A stretch of DNA of 64,000 nucleotides from Macrostomum hystrix (taxonomy: Eukaryota > Platyhelminthes > Macrostomidae), in assembly GCA_950097015.1 (NCBI GenBank), contig CATNEN010000038.1, positions 19,812,001-19,876,000 on the forward strand. The letters run 5' to 3'. Positions 1 through 10,894 of this stretch are shown one piece after another. Position numbers and translations under genes: made by a program. Within the stretch, counting starts at the first letter, position 1; the number at the start of each line of letters is the position of its first letter. The notes below the pieces were generated by a model. That model was not told where the DNA came from. It worked only from the letters and a program-made list of their open reading frames with translations, and made no database searches.

Positions 1-127
1 ACATTGAATAGTAGTTATTTATTTCGTCAACCACGTGTTTCACTAAGCTCGTACATATTGAATGTGAATTTAATATAGTTCGTGAAACAGGCTTCCTTCA
101 TGAATAACAGTTCTCTTGTAACATCTC

Positions 128-745
128 TTGCGACAGGGGAGAGATGAGACTGTGGAGAGATAAGACAGAGGAGAGAAGAGACAGGTGAGATGAGACATGG
201 GAGAGACGCGACAGGGGAGAGATGAGACAGAGGAGAGAAGAGACAGGTGAGATGAGACAGAGGAGAGATGAGACACGGGAGAGATGAGACACGGGAGAGA
301 TGAGACAGAGGAGAGATGTGACAGTGGAGAGATGTGACAGTGGAGAGATGAGACAGGAGAGATGAGACAGGAGAGATGAGACAGAGGAGAGATGAGACAG
401 AGGAGGAATGAGGCAGAGGAGAGATGAGACAGGGGAGAGATGAGACAGGGGAGAGATGAGACAGGGGAGAGATGAGACACGGGAGAGATGAGACAGAGGA
501 GAGATGTGACAGTGGAGAGATGTGACAGTGGAGAGATGAGACAGGAGAGATGAGACAGTGGAGAGATGAGACAGAGGAGAGATGAGACAGTGGAGAGATG
601 AGACAGAGGAGAGATGAGACAGAGGAGAGATGAGACAGGAGGAATGAGGCAGAGGAGAGATGAGACAGGGGAGAGATGAGACAGGGGAGAGATGAGACAG
701 GGGAGAGATGAGACACGGGAGAGATGAGACACGGAAAATTAAGAC
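128..745. repeat. Minisatellite, GAGAGATGAGACAGGG-type unit
   Basis: A tandem array of 15–16 bp units (consensus GAGAGATGAGACAGGG, with variants ending in AGAG, TGG or ACGG). It includes slightly larger blocks that recur, for example the GAGGAATGAGGCAGAG variant near 400 and again near 640. The minus strand is open in three frames with a Ser/Leu/His/Pro-rich translation, which is expected of the repeat and not of a gene. The first 127 bases hold nothing recognisable. The same unit recurs in opposite orientation at 28.9–30.3 kb and 49.6–49.7 kb. Confidence 0.95.
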
Positions 746-916
746 AGGGGAGAAATGCGATGTTGGAATAATAGGTTTCGGAAGGAACCAGGGGAATACG
801 GGAGCTTCGTGGGCCAGATCTAGCCCGCCGGTCGGAAGTTGCAGGGATAGAGATATATTAAAGTAGTTGATATTTTACGAAATCAATTATAAGCAAGGTG
901 TGAACATTTCGGACTC

Positions 917-3824
917 TCATTCGCAGTCCAGCAGGTTCTCGACAGCGGCAACAAAAGTGGCCAAATCCAGCAGGCTGCCCAGCTCGAAGTGTTTCTCCAG
1001 CACGCGGCCAAAGTACTCCGGCGAGCGAGCCAGCGTGCCGGCCAGGAACTGCAGCTCGACGCCGGTGAGGCCGCGCTTCTCGATCTCGGCCGGGAGTCGC
1101 TGGTCGCGGCACCAGGCAGCCACGCGCTCGGCGTCCCAGGCTCGAATCGACGAGGCCACTCGACTCCGTCTGGGCTGCTGCGGTTGAGTCTGAAGCTGCT
1201 GAGACGATCCAATCGGAGGCAGCACCGGGGACTGTGTCGGCAGCTCGTGACCTCGGCGCTGGCCAGTCACCGCGGATCCCGGGCGACTGCTGGACACATT
1301 CTCGAGTTGATTGAAATAACTGCCAAGCGCATCAAGAAGCTCCTGAACTTTCGCCTCGAAGGGCTGCTTGGTCTCGGTGAGGTCGTACCGCAGCTCTGCC
1401 CTGGTAAGCAGGCCCAGCCAGCCACTGGGTCTGTATCGGGGCTCTAGCAACAGCGGGATTAGCTTCTTGCCACATTCGTGCGCGTACTCCACCTCTGGAA
1501 GATTCAAGTTATTCATGCTTCCGTAGAAACAGAACGCTACCTCAGATGACACATTTCGTAGAAAGTGTGCGAAAAAGCTCACAAATAGCACTGTACACAA
1601 AAATCGGAACACCCTTCAGCTGATCCAGCGTCAAAGCGTTCTGATTGGGACGTTCAGAAGTAGCTCTCGACTTGCTATCCGCTAATACCAAGGTGGGACG
1701 TGGCACATTGACACACCTGTGAACATACTCACCTAGCCTGCAGTTGCTGCTTTCGTTATATAGTCGGCTGATGCACATCAGCACAACACTGGAGCCTTCA
1801 ATTCCGTCTGCCATGGCCTGATACACCGAGCCAGTCTTCATGTTTTTGAAATCCACCCACACATCCACCTTGGCCGCAGTCAGCATCTGATGAAGCCGCT
1901 CTACAATGGCCCTGCTGCCATGGTTGTAACTGATCATAACACGCCGAGACGGCTTGCTGCCAGCCGCGGCGGTTGAGGCTGATCTTCCAGCACTGCCAGG
2001 CCTCTCTGTGGACTCCTGCAGTTGGAAGGCCAGGCCCTGCAGCTGCTTGGAGCTGCGCCATTTCTCACTCGACTGCAAGTGAAATGCGAGTTTGACGCTA
2101 TTGGTTGCCTATGACAGCGCTCAGTTGATTTTTAATCGAGCAGGTTTATCCTTACCTGCAAGCCAGTAATCGATTCGTGAAATTCTGTCCAAATCTTCTG
2201 ACGGAATTTTTTGCTGAAGCTTAACGTAAAGAGGATTTCGATTCCCTCCGCAACGTCGTCGTCGTTGGAGCTGCTAAGCAATTTCGTTAAAGTTGGCAGC
2301 AGGTTTAGCTCGATGAGCAGGTCTTTGTTTGCATCGTTCAGGGCAAGTCGCCTTATGCCTGTGCAAGGGGGTTTATACTCATATTAAATTATACGTAACT
2401 TAAATATTCTTGTTAAGCACCTTCTGGCTATAAACCCCCAATATGAAATCGTCCTTTCAAGACGCCTTCCGGTTGGAAACCTTCCGGTTGGAATTCCGGT
2501 TGGAAACCTTCCGGTTGGAAACCTTCCGGTTGGAAACCTTCCGGTTGGAAACCTTCCGGTTGGAAACCTTCCGGTTGGAAACCTTCCGGTTGGAAACCTT
2601 CCGGTTGGAAACTCAGGTGGATAAACTGTACCAGTGAGCGGCTCTGCCGTAAAAATGTAAACTCACACTTTGCCACCTCCAAAACGTCATAGCCACGCCA
2701 GTTTCTATTTGGCGATTCCAGTGCTCTGCGCAGATTCTCGATTAGAAAGGCGATGTTCGCTCGGGCACCTAGAAAAACGTCACTTTGCTTCTCGTCGACT
2801 GCGAATGCTATCAGAACAAGCGCAGCCGTCTGAAGAAAGTGGGCATAAAAATGTATTTTTTTTAATTTACTCAGTATTTTCCTTGACTTTTTGTGTAAGT
2901 CGTATACTTATTTTTTTTTAATTTTAACCTAATTCAAACCGGTAAGGTGAAATAGTACCGAGAGGAACCACGAGAAGAATATTTCAATTCTTCGACGATT
3001 CTTGTCGAAGACCCTGGTGACAAGGACAAATGACATTGTAACCAATAATAAAAAGTAACTAAAATGAACTATATAATCAACAGAATCTAATTAACATCAA
3101 CAACCGACATTGTTACATAATGAAATTTTGAGATACAGAAAAAAAAGAAAAACGTGAGCATTTGAATTATTCCGCGGTATTTCTACTGTTAACTCACTGA
3201 AACTGTTGTGTCGGCACACTGCAGATAGGGCTTCGTGCAGCTAACCAAATCGAACTCGGACAGCCGGCTGAATACCTCCGAGTCGTTCTTAAAGTAGGAA
3301 TTGAACACAGCGCCAATGGTAAAGTACACAGCGTTGCCTTTCATTGTTCGCGTTTCCAGCGGCTTGGCGTCCTGACTCGACAGCAGGCGAGGATAAAAGT
3401 CTTTGAAATACTTCTCCTGCTGGCTAAGTTGCCGACAAAAGTCCAGTGACCAGTTAGTGCAGTTCAAGAAAATACTAAACATTGTTTGGGAGATATTGCC
3501 AACGATTCCGTGGAAGATCTTGGCTCTCGAGCCAGACTCTCTGTCCGCGTTGCCAAGAGCGGCGATCATGAAATCGATGCACGCTGTCACCAGTCCTGAT
3601 TCCCGTAATGACTTTGTGAATTCGGGGTGATCCGCGCTATTCTTTGATTCGACTAAAGACGCTATCTCGCCCAAGCTATGCTGCAAGATAAGTGCGTCAT
3701 TTCCGTCGTTTTCTAAATCCTGGAAAGAGGTGCCAATCGACTTCAAGCAATCGGCGGCTTTGGCTACTTCAACGCAGCCCTCTTTGATTTTAGCCATCTG
3801 GCTACTTGCCGATGCACTGAGCAT
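917..3824 (-). CDS. ARM-repeat / TIR / SAM-like domain protein
   Basis: Five exons on the minus strand: 3824–3198, 2829–2667, 2358–2156, 2072–1733 and 1494–917. All junctions are GT–AG and keep frame, giving about 636 aa from the ATG at 3824. The first three exons (about residues 1–331) are helical and armadillo-like; the string [15 protein letters not shown] is typical of an ARM repeat. A TIR domain follows (about 374–490): [11 protein letters not shown], then [19 protein letters not shown] and [10 protein letters not shown]. The Glu of LEVEYA (about residue 445) aligns by spacing with the catalytic Glu of SARM1-type NADase TIRs. A Gln/Pro/Ser linker leads to a SAM-like domain (about 562–632; [16 protein letters not shown], then [13 protein letters not shown]). 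Inference: an NAD-cleaving or signalling TIR protein assembled through ARM and SAM parts. SARM1 itself has the order ARM–SAM–SAM–TIR, so this is a relative and not an ortholog by architecture. The reading frame stays open upstream of 3824, so a further 5' exon is possible. Confidence 0.85.
2463..2617. repeat. Minisatellite in ARM–TIR gene intron 2, 15 bp unit
   Basis: About nine near-identical copies of the 15 bp unit CTTCCGGTTGGAAAC; one early copy is shortened. It lies in the intron between exons 2 and 3 (2359–2666) of the ARM–TIR–SAM gene. Because 15 is a multiple of three, both strands read through as short peptides (FRLET / GFQPE), but splice sites on either side place it in an intron. 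Confidence 0.93.
2950..3135. repeat. Interspersed repeat family R3, copy 1 (partial)
   Basis: This lies in intron 1 of the ARM–TIR gene. It shares GTCGAAGRCCCTGGTGACAA and a downstream CCGACATTGT…AATTTTGA string with copies at about 18.6–18.9 kb and 51.2–51.4 kb. The shared core can fold as a small stem (CTTGTC…GACAAG). The type of element is unknown; no coding capacity or tRNA-like head is visible. Confidence 0.5.
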
Positions 3825-4921
3825 GTCTACCTCCAGGTAATCTTGATTTTTTAACACACCAGAAATGAAACATTGGCACAAGTTGAACCGTAACCATTAG
3901 CTGTTATAAAGATGTACTGCAGTAGCTACTTGTCTGTCAGCTCCCATCGCATGGCAACAAAACCAGTGCTGTACTCTCATTGTTGCTGTTGAGTACGCTC
4001 ATTCAGTCCTGAGTACAGTCTTAGAGCAGCTCAGTCAGACATCATCTCAGTACATAGTGAGTGGGTACAGTGGAAGCTTCTGTGCATTCATTAGCACCTG
4101 CATTTTTGCCCCTCTGTTCCAAAAACTATCTTCGTGTCTTTCCCTCTGCACTTTTCTAAGCACCTCTTTGCCTCACTAATGCATGCACTTTTATCATTTC
4201 AAAGAAAATTTTAATTAGTCAGGAAAAATCGTTTCTATGACTGTACGCTCCTATTTGAAAATAAAACTGCACATTGAGAACAGAATTTCGTTTATTCGTA
4301 TATGCTCCAGGGCTTAGTACGAGTATAAACGAGGGGTATTCCAAAAGTCCTTTCCCTTTTGAGCATAGCTCAGAATGTATAGGTCTGATTGCAAAGCGGT
4401 TTTCGATGGCTTATAGAACTTTTTCTGTGCTTCTTTTGACACCAGACTTATTAAAAAAAGGTCTACTTTTCACAAAACGCTAGGCGTTTTACTATGGAGA
4501 TCTAGTGAAAGGTTTACAGAAACAACGAACTCAAGAGTCGAGGCACCCAGCGGGCAGAAAGCTTCACCAGACCCAGCTCTTCCGTTAGCACTCGGTAGAC
4601 AGTTGTTGTGGGAGGCAAAAAATCATGTCAAGATTATGGCTAAAATTTGCTTTCTTGGGCTTTAAAATTAAAGTCAACACAATACAAGACTTGGTTTTTG
4701 GCAGAAAAATCAATCTTTGTAAACCTAATGGTAGGTGTCTATGGCCTATGCCCATATATCTCAGAAACAGATTTACCGTTTAGCATAAGCTTGGTGTCAA
4801 AAGAAGCACAGAAAAAAGTTCTATCAGCCATCGAAAACCGCTTTGCAATCAGACCTCTACATCCTGAGCTATGCTCAAAAAGGAAAGGACTTTTGGAACA
4901 CCCCTCGTATATTATAAAAGC
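3825..4921. other. Intergenic region between ARM–TIR gene 5' end and Ig gene 3' end
   Basis: The segment from 3825 to 4320 has no recognisable exon. It may hold the promoter or a 5' non-coding exon of the ARM–TIR gene, but no clear TATA box was seen. The rest is the MITE listed separately. The two flanking genes are both on the minus strand. Confidence 0.6.
4325..4911. mobile_element. MITE with ~120 bp terminal inverted repeats, mariner-like ends
   Basis: The left end (about 4328–4450) reads ACGAGGGGTATTCCAAAAGT and continues through TTCGATGGCTTATAGAAC. The right end (about 4787–4908), read in reverse complement, gives ACGAGGGGTGTTCCAAAAGT and the same continuation, with only scattered differences over about 120 bp. 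TA-rich sequence flanks both ends, consistent with a TA target-site duplication. The GAGGGGTRTTC end resembles mariner/Tc1-type termini (family knowledge). The interior has no transposase, so it is non-autonomous. Its right end stops about ten bases past the stop codon of the neighbouring Ig gene. Confidence 0.85.
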
Positions 4922-7900
4922 TTACAAACTTTGTCTGCAATGTAATAAATTATTAGAAAAAAAAGTACAAAACCTTATAGCTACATTTGTTAGTAGTGCC
5001 AGAAACAAAATACAATTGTTTGTCGACATAGGAATTGCCGAATTCACATAGATTGACGCATTGATCGTATCAGATAGGTGCATCTCGCTGTTCCTGGCGA
5101 CACATGTCACTGCAATGACCTGCAGGTGAGGGAATTATGTCAAGTGTATTTCACTGCGCGTAGCATGAGTATTTTAAACCGCCGCGGACTAGAGCTCAGG
5201 GACCTTGATTCGAGGTCGATCGCGTAATCGCTCTCATACCTCTTTGCGAGCACATAGCAACAATATATATTATTCAAATTCAGTCTAAGCGTCATTTCGG
5301 ATGCACTATAATTTTAATGCTACAGAATACTGTAGCTCAGTCGTATTCACAGCCTAACGAGCAACGGCAGTTCACTAACAGTAGAAAGACCACAAGGAGA
5401 ATGTGTATTTGAAATAGCCCGTGGTATACTCTTACTTTTAAAGTATGCATATTCCCGTGCCCAAAACCCAACAACTAATTGCTCTTACATCGCCGTCTTT
5501 CGCCAAACGTGAAACGAACAGAGTTTCATTGAGAATCCAGACTGCATCCGACCGGTTAGTGGTCACTTCGAACTCGATCGTTGGAAATCCGTCAGCCTTG
5601 CACGTGACGTACTCTGCGTGCTGCAGTGTTATCTTATCCGGAGTAGGGAAGTCTGCAAAATTATTTGACGAGAATAATATTAATATTGATTAACAATTTA
5701 TTACACCTGCCCCGATCGGGCGGGATGTGTATCTGAAAGCAGGAATGCAGCGAACGGGTGTTCAGTTCATCGACTAATTACGAGTAGCTACCCCAGCTAA
5801 TGCTGGTACCTATGTAACTGCTGTATGAACTGAATAAGTGTAAGATTAGATTTCTTGCTCAAGGACACACATTATTCCTGTAGCGTCGTGATTGAAAAAA
5901 AAGTTTATTTCGTGAGTCGGACGACCTAACTAATAGGCCTAGTTTTAGTTGGTTCATCTATCGATTTCAGGATAATAATATTGCTACTTGCAGACCGGGT
6001 TATGGGCCTTGGTACAGCCAGCGAGGAGGCATTTCTGCCCATTCCGCTAACTTCTCAGCACAGATACCATACGCATGAACACGCTCACACGCTCAGTGTT
6101 ATGCATCTGCTCTGGCTTTCTCATCGTCAGGCAGTGTACACTTTCATTGTTCGTTATGCCTTGGATGTCTCAAGAGCGTAAACTGCATGACAAGCTCACA
6201 AGCCTTCTTTTCATGGCTTGGCTCCACAGAATCGAACTCAGGGACCTCGGTGCGATAGACGAAAGCTTTAGACCGCTCTGCCACTCACCCCCTGAGTATT
6301 TACAGAGGGCCAACTCAACTCCCTTACGTCGAAATCCCAAATTATTAAAGCTCACTTACAGCCGAGATACCGAGATCTTATCCGTTCGTACTCCAATTCA
6401 TTGCGCACCCGTGGATTATCGAAATAGGCTGGAAACAAGTAGTTAATCTGCAGTAGGCCTACTGCCACCCTTAGGCCGCGTCTATCGCCCCAGTCCTTTG
6501 CAACGCGACATTGTATCTCAAGGCCGTGGTGGGATAATAGTGCTAGCTCCCCTTTCCATTCTAACAAGCCCATAGTTTGAGTTGTTAGGACAGTCTGAAA
6601 ATAGAAAATACATGGTGGTATCATGACCATGACCTGCAATATAATATTAGATCGTTGTCCTGTTTGATACAGCATGAATTTAACCGCCGGTTTAACGAAT
6701 TAATTGTCTTGCCTAAGATCAAAAATTGTTCCAGTGGAGTCGAGAATCGAACCCCACACCTTCGTGAGTCCGACACTCACTAGGCTACTATCCTAGTGGT
6801 TCTCAAACTGCCATACTATTCGCAAAGCAGGCAGCTAATTACCACACTCGTCAGCAGCTCCATTGAGTTCACTCCAGGCGCGCCAGGTGGCGGCGGTCGG
6901 ACCAGGATCAGCTCGATGACAAATCTAGAACCAGTTGGGCGGGAATTCGACACGGAACAGTTGGCGGACAGAGGATCGCCGCGCCGATAGGCCTTCAGCA
7001 GCTGCAGCTTCGGCTCGCCGATGGCATTTTCAAACACCTGGACAGGTGAAATTGGAATGGTTTGCAGGTTAACGGAGCAAAGCTTCAAGGCTCCTTTGCT
7101 TATTAGGGCTTAGTTTAGGCTGATTTGCTTGATACATTGGGGAAGACGAGCGGTTAATAATCCTGATGCATAAGATCCCCACTAGCGCCCCTAAATCACT
7201 ACTGACGCGCCCAAATCCCCACTGACGCCCCAAATCCCCACTGACGCCCCAAATCCCCAATGACGCCCCCAAATCCCACTAGCAGCCCCAAATCCCCATT
7301 GACGCCCCAAATCCCATTGACGCCCCCAAATCCCACTGACGCCCCCAAGTCCCCACTGACGCCCCAAATCCCAAATGACGCCCCTAAAATCCCCACTGAC
7401 GCCCCCTAATCCCCACTGACGCCCCCAAATACCCACTGACGCCCACCAAATACCCACTGACGCCCCCTAATCCCCACTGACGCCCCCTAATCCCCACTGA
7501 CGCCCCCTAATCCCCACTGACGCCCCTAAATCTACTGACGCCCCCTAATCCCCACTGACGCCCCTAAATCTACTGACGCCCCCTAATCCCACTGATGCCC
7601 CTAAATCCACTGACGCCCCCTAATCCCCACTGACGCCCTAAAAATCATCATTGGCGCTCCAAAATCCACAATGGCACCCTCAAATCCTCACGGGTCCCCC
7701 AGATTTCTCCTGACACCCCACAATCCCTGCTGGCTCCCTTAAATCACCTCTTTCGACCTCACATCCTTGGTGGCAGCCTCATATCCCTATACTGGCTTCC
7801 CTAAATCCCAACTACTCTATTAATCTAAAAAAAATCCAGGCTTCCCTTCTATAACTATCTAAGGGACACCACTCTTAAGAGTTTCAATCTAAAGCTTGTC

Positions 7901-9995
7901 ACGGAGGTTCCTGACAGCGAATTTCTCTCTCACCTGCAGCTGTACAATATCGCTAGTAACGGTCTTGGGCTCAAATTTTTTTTCGCCTTCGATGGTTCTG
8001 TCATTAGACACCACATTCTGCATACTGCTGACGCATTGGTAGTAAGCCTGGGTGGTCCTGCTGGCTTTTATTTGAAAGAGGCCCCAGCCCTCTTTGGTAA
8101 TCATGCCAACAGTTTTCAGCTGCGGGTTTCTGTAAAGGAGTTGGTTGTGCTTTATATAGAGAATATTTTAGTAGCTAAGTAGCTACAGTGTGCGCCCAGA
8201 CTTGGCTTGCCCAAATTTCAACGTAGATTGGAAATCTAGTGGAACAAAACCATACAATAAACAAGTTGAAACATACACCGCAATTAGGTTCTTGAATGTA
8301 CGAGTCCTGTAGATTATTATCTGATAGTATGCTTCATTGTTTTTCTACGAGTTCGGCAAGCCAATATCGGCAAGCTAACATCGGCAAGCAAACATCGGCA
8401 AGCTAACATCGGCAAGCAAACATCGGCAAGCCAAATCGGCAAGAAAACGTCGGCAAGCAAACATCGGCAAGTGAACATCGACAAGCAAGCATCGGCAAGC
8501 AAAATCGGCAAGAAAACGTCGGCAAGCGAACATCGGCAAGTGAACATCGACAAGCAAGCATCGGCAAGCAAACATCGGCAAGCAAATTTTGTCAAGTAAA
8601 GTTTGGCAAGTGAACATCGGCAAGCAAACATCGGCAAGCAAACATCGGCAAGCAAACATCGGCAAGCCAAATCGGCAAGAAAACATCGGCAAGCAAACAT
8701 CGGCAAGCGAACATCGGCAAGCAAACATCGGCAAGCAAACATCGGCAAGCCAAATCGGCAAGAAAACATCGGCAAGCAAACATCGGCAAGCAAACATCGG
8801 CAAGCCAAATCGGCAAGAAAACATCGGCAAGCAAACATCGGCAAGCAAACATCGGCAAGCCAAATCGGCAAGCAAACATCGGCAAGCAAACATCGGCAAG
8901 CCAAATCGGCAAGAAAACATCGGCAAGCAAACATCGGCAAGCCAAATCGGCAAGCAAACATCGGCAAGCAAACATCGGCAAGCCAAATCGGCAAGAAAAC
9001 ATCGGCAAGCAAACATCGGCAAGCAAACATCGGCAAGCCAAATCGGCAAGAAAACATCGGCAAGCAAACATCGGCAAGCGAACATCGGCAAGCAAACATC
9101 GGCAAGCAAACATCGGCAAGCGAACATCGGCAAGCAAACATCGGCAAGCAAACATCGGCAAGCCAAATCGGCAAGAAAACATCGGCAAGCAAACATCGGC
9201 AAGCAAACATCGGCAAGCAAACATCGGCAAGCAAACATCGGCAAACAAACATCGGCAAACAAACATCGGCAAGCAAACATCGGCAAGCAAACATCGGCAA
9301 GCCAATATCGGCAAGCAAACATCGGTAAACATACATCGGCAAGCGAACATCGGCAAGCAAACATCGGCAAGCCAATATCGGCAAGCTAACATCGGCAAGT
9401 GAACATCGACAAGCAAACATCGGCAAGCGAACATCGGCAAGCCAAATCGGCAAGCAAACATTGGCAAGCAAACTTCATTGACCCGACCCCTCTACCCTTT
9501 GCTGTTAAAGTCAGTAAGTCAGGCCTCATACCTTGGCTTGTCGCAGTCTCTAACTGGCTTGCACACAGACTCCTGAATGTAGTTCCAACAGTTCAGCTGC
9601 TCTTCCGGAGTACTCAGCCGGTGAGTCGGAGCCAGTAGCAGGCGCTGATGCGTGAATCCGTGCTGCAGGATCTGCAGGCTCACACTGTTGGACAAGTAGC
9701 CGTTCTCTTTCTCCGGTGTTAGCAGGCAAAAAACAACAACAGTGCTGCCAATCACTACTCGATGATCTGGGTAGAACATCAGCCGGTTGGGGTTCTTGTT
9801 TGCCTTTTTTCCCGATAGTTCCACAGCTTGGTTCTCCGCAAGGTAAGCAGCGAGTGCCTGCTCTTTGTCAAACCAGGGTACTTTAGAAAAAAATTCTTCG
9901 TTATTGTTTTCTTGTGTCGCCATGGTGACTGTAAAGGTACACATAAGAAATGTTACAAATGCAACTAGAACTGCTTGAGTCGTGACGAATTTCAT
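4922..9995 (-). CDS. Secreted/membrane-anchored protein with three Ig-like domains
   Basis: Six exons on the minus strand: 9995–9532, 8129–7934, 7037–6843, 6594–6360, 5652–5489 and 5119–4922. All are joined by GT–AG introns in frame, giving 483 aa. A hydrophobic N terminus (residues 1–25) looks like a signal peptide. Three Ig-like domains follow from cysteine pairs and context: Cys90/Cys187 (VVVFC … YYQC), Cys247/Cys314 (SANCSVSNS … LEIQCRVA) and Cys381/Cys424 (YVTCKADG … VTCVARNS). N-glycosylation sequons such as NCS and NET are present. The last exon ends in a hydrophobic stretch (about 454–472) with a short tail, suggesting a GPI signal or a terminal membrane anchor. Introns 1 and 2 carry large minisatellites, and introns 3–5 carry SINE copies or fragments. 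The architecture suggests cell-surface recognition or adhesion, but I do not recognise a specific ortholog. The start codon is the first ATG before the signal peptide. Confidence 0.85.
5170..5262 (-). repeat. Possible SINE family A fragment
   Basis: It contains AGAGCTCAGGGACCTTG, the conserved string around the B box of SINE family A, followed by a degenerate CGCTCTCATACC. It lies in intron 5 of the Ig gene. It is short and diverged. Confidence 0.4.
5690..5975 (-). mobile_element. SINE family B, diverged copy
   Basis: Read on the plus strand it shows TTACACCTGCCCCGATCGGG, then CCAGCTAATGCTGGTACC and CTTGCTCAAGGACACA, in the same order as the full copies at 19.5 and 30.9 kb. The tRNA-like head is degraded. 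It lies in intron 4 of the Ig gene and abuts a family A SINE. Confidence 0.7.
5986..6292 (-). mobile_element. SINE family A copy (tRNA-derived)
   Basis: In reverse complement the head reads GTGGCAGAGCGGTCTAAAGC (A-box like), followed by GTCCCTGAGTTCGATTCTGT (B-box like). The body contains the conserved CAGCGAGGAGGCA and CATCGTCAGGCAGTGTACAC strings. It is inserted in intron 4 of the Ig gene, next to a diverged family B copy. Confidence 0.85.
6695..6798 (-). mobile_element. SINE family B head fragment
   Basis: It contains GTGGAGTCGAGAATCGAACC and GAGTCCGACACTCACTAGGC, the complement of the tRNA-like head (B box GGTTCGATTCTC, A-box region with GCCTAGTG). It lies in intron 3 of the Ig gene; the 3' half is missing. 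Confidence 0.75.
7185..7660. repeat. Minisatellite in Ig gene intron 2, ~17–20 bp unit
   Basis: Units of the type ACTGACGCCCCCTAATCCCC with length variants (AAATCCCCACTGACGCCCC early, CTAATCCCC later), decaying into diverged copies up to about 7810. It is strongly strand-asymmetric, with a C-rich plus strand. Confidence 0.92.
8345..9475. repeat. Minisatellite in Ig gene intron 1, ATCGGCAAGCAAAC unit
   Basis: About 80 copies of the 14 bp unit ATCGGCAAGCAAAC, mixed with a 13 bp variant (ATCGGCAAGCCAA) and an ATCGGCAAGAAAAC variant in a semi-regular order. It is open in several frames on both strands, so the apparent long reading frames are artefacts of the array. Confidence 0.95.
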
Positions 9996-10894
9996 TTTGA
10001 ACTATGCGTATAGCCGGGTATTAAAAAAATGACTTTGACTTTTTAGATTTCACTAACTTTGATAAAATAATTTCTAACTAACTGTATTAAAACAACAACC
10101 GCGCCATAGACAGACAAATCATGCTGTTTAAAAAGCTCATGAGCTCAAGAATATTTATAGATACATTTTATACAATTTTTTGTGTTGTTTTTTTATGGCA
10201 TTACATGTATTGAAGTGTCCTGATAATTAAACAAGTGATGTAATCAGCAATCAAGTGATTATGGCAACAATCAAATGAGGTCTTCAGAAGCACTATTGTC
10301 AATAAGCCGAACATTTTCTATTTAGGGAAAGAATAAAAATGCTGGAACAATAAGTTTCCTGCAATCTTTGACCCCCTGACAAGGAGATTTCAGGCCAGTG
10401 TAATATTTGACAAATAAGCCTATAGGCAAACCTACGCGGGGCACAAAGAAGATTTAAAGCTAGGTGCTAATTGCCTACTCACCGGGGTAGGTGTCCTACC
10501 AATCAGTTCAATAGTGTAGCAGCGGATATGAATATTGATGGTGAATTGAGAAGGTTGATGTTAATACTCACAATGACGATCTACCAGATGAAATAATTAT
10601 AACGTGATTTGAACACAATACTGATATATTTAATTTGGTGAGTTATATAGATTGGCAGGCTGGCAGCTTGAGCCTGATGGGTGGAATCGCACTGATCTGC
10701 GGCCACTTTCTATAGCCCTAGGGTGTCTTCTCACCGGGGTAGAAATTCAACGAGGCCGGATCGCATTCTGATTGGCCGGGGCTCCAGCCCAGGGTAGAAT
10801 TGACTGCGGTGATTGGCTGGCCCAAACCGGCTATGCGTGAATTTCTAAACCTAATTTCTTAATTGAAATATGAATTTCAAATTTCTTAATCAAC

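Noticed and set aside
3824-3881. Upstream extension of the ARM–TIR gene to 3881
   Set aside because: The frame is open but the codon at 3881 is TTG, not ATG. The ATG at 3824 is the first clear start in this exon.
8317-9471. Long frames of ACRCLLADVCLPMF and SASKHRQANIGK type
   Set aside because: Products of the 13/14 bp array in Ig gene intron 1; open in several frames on both strands.
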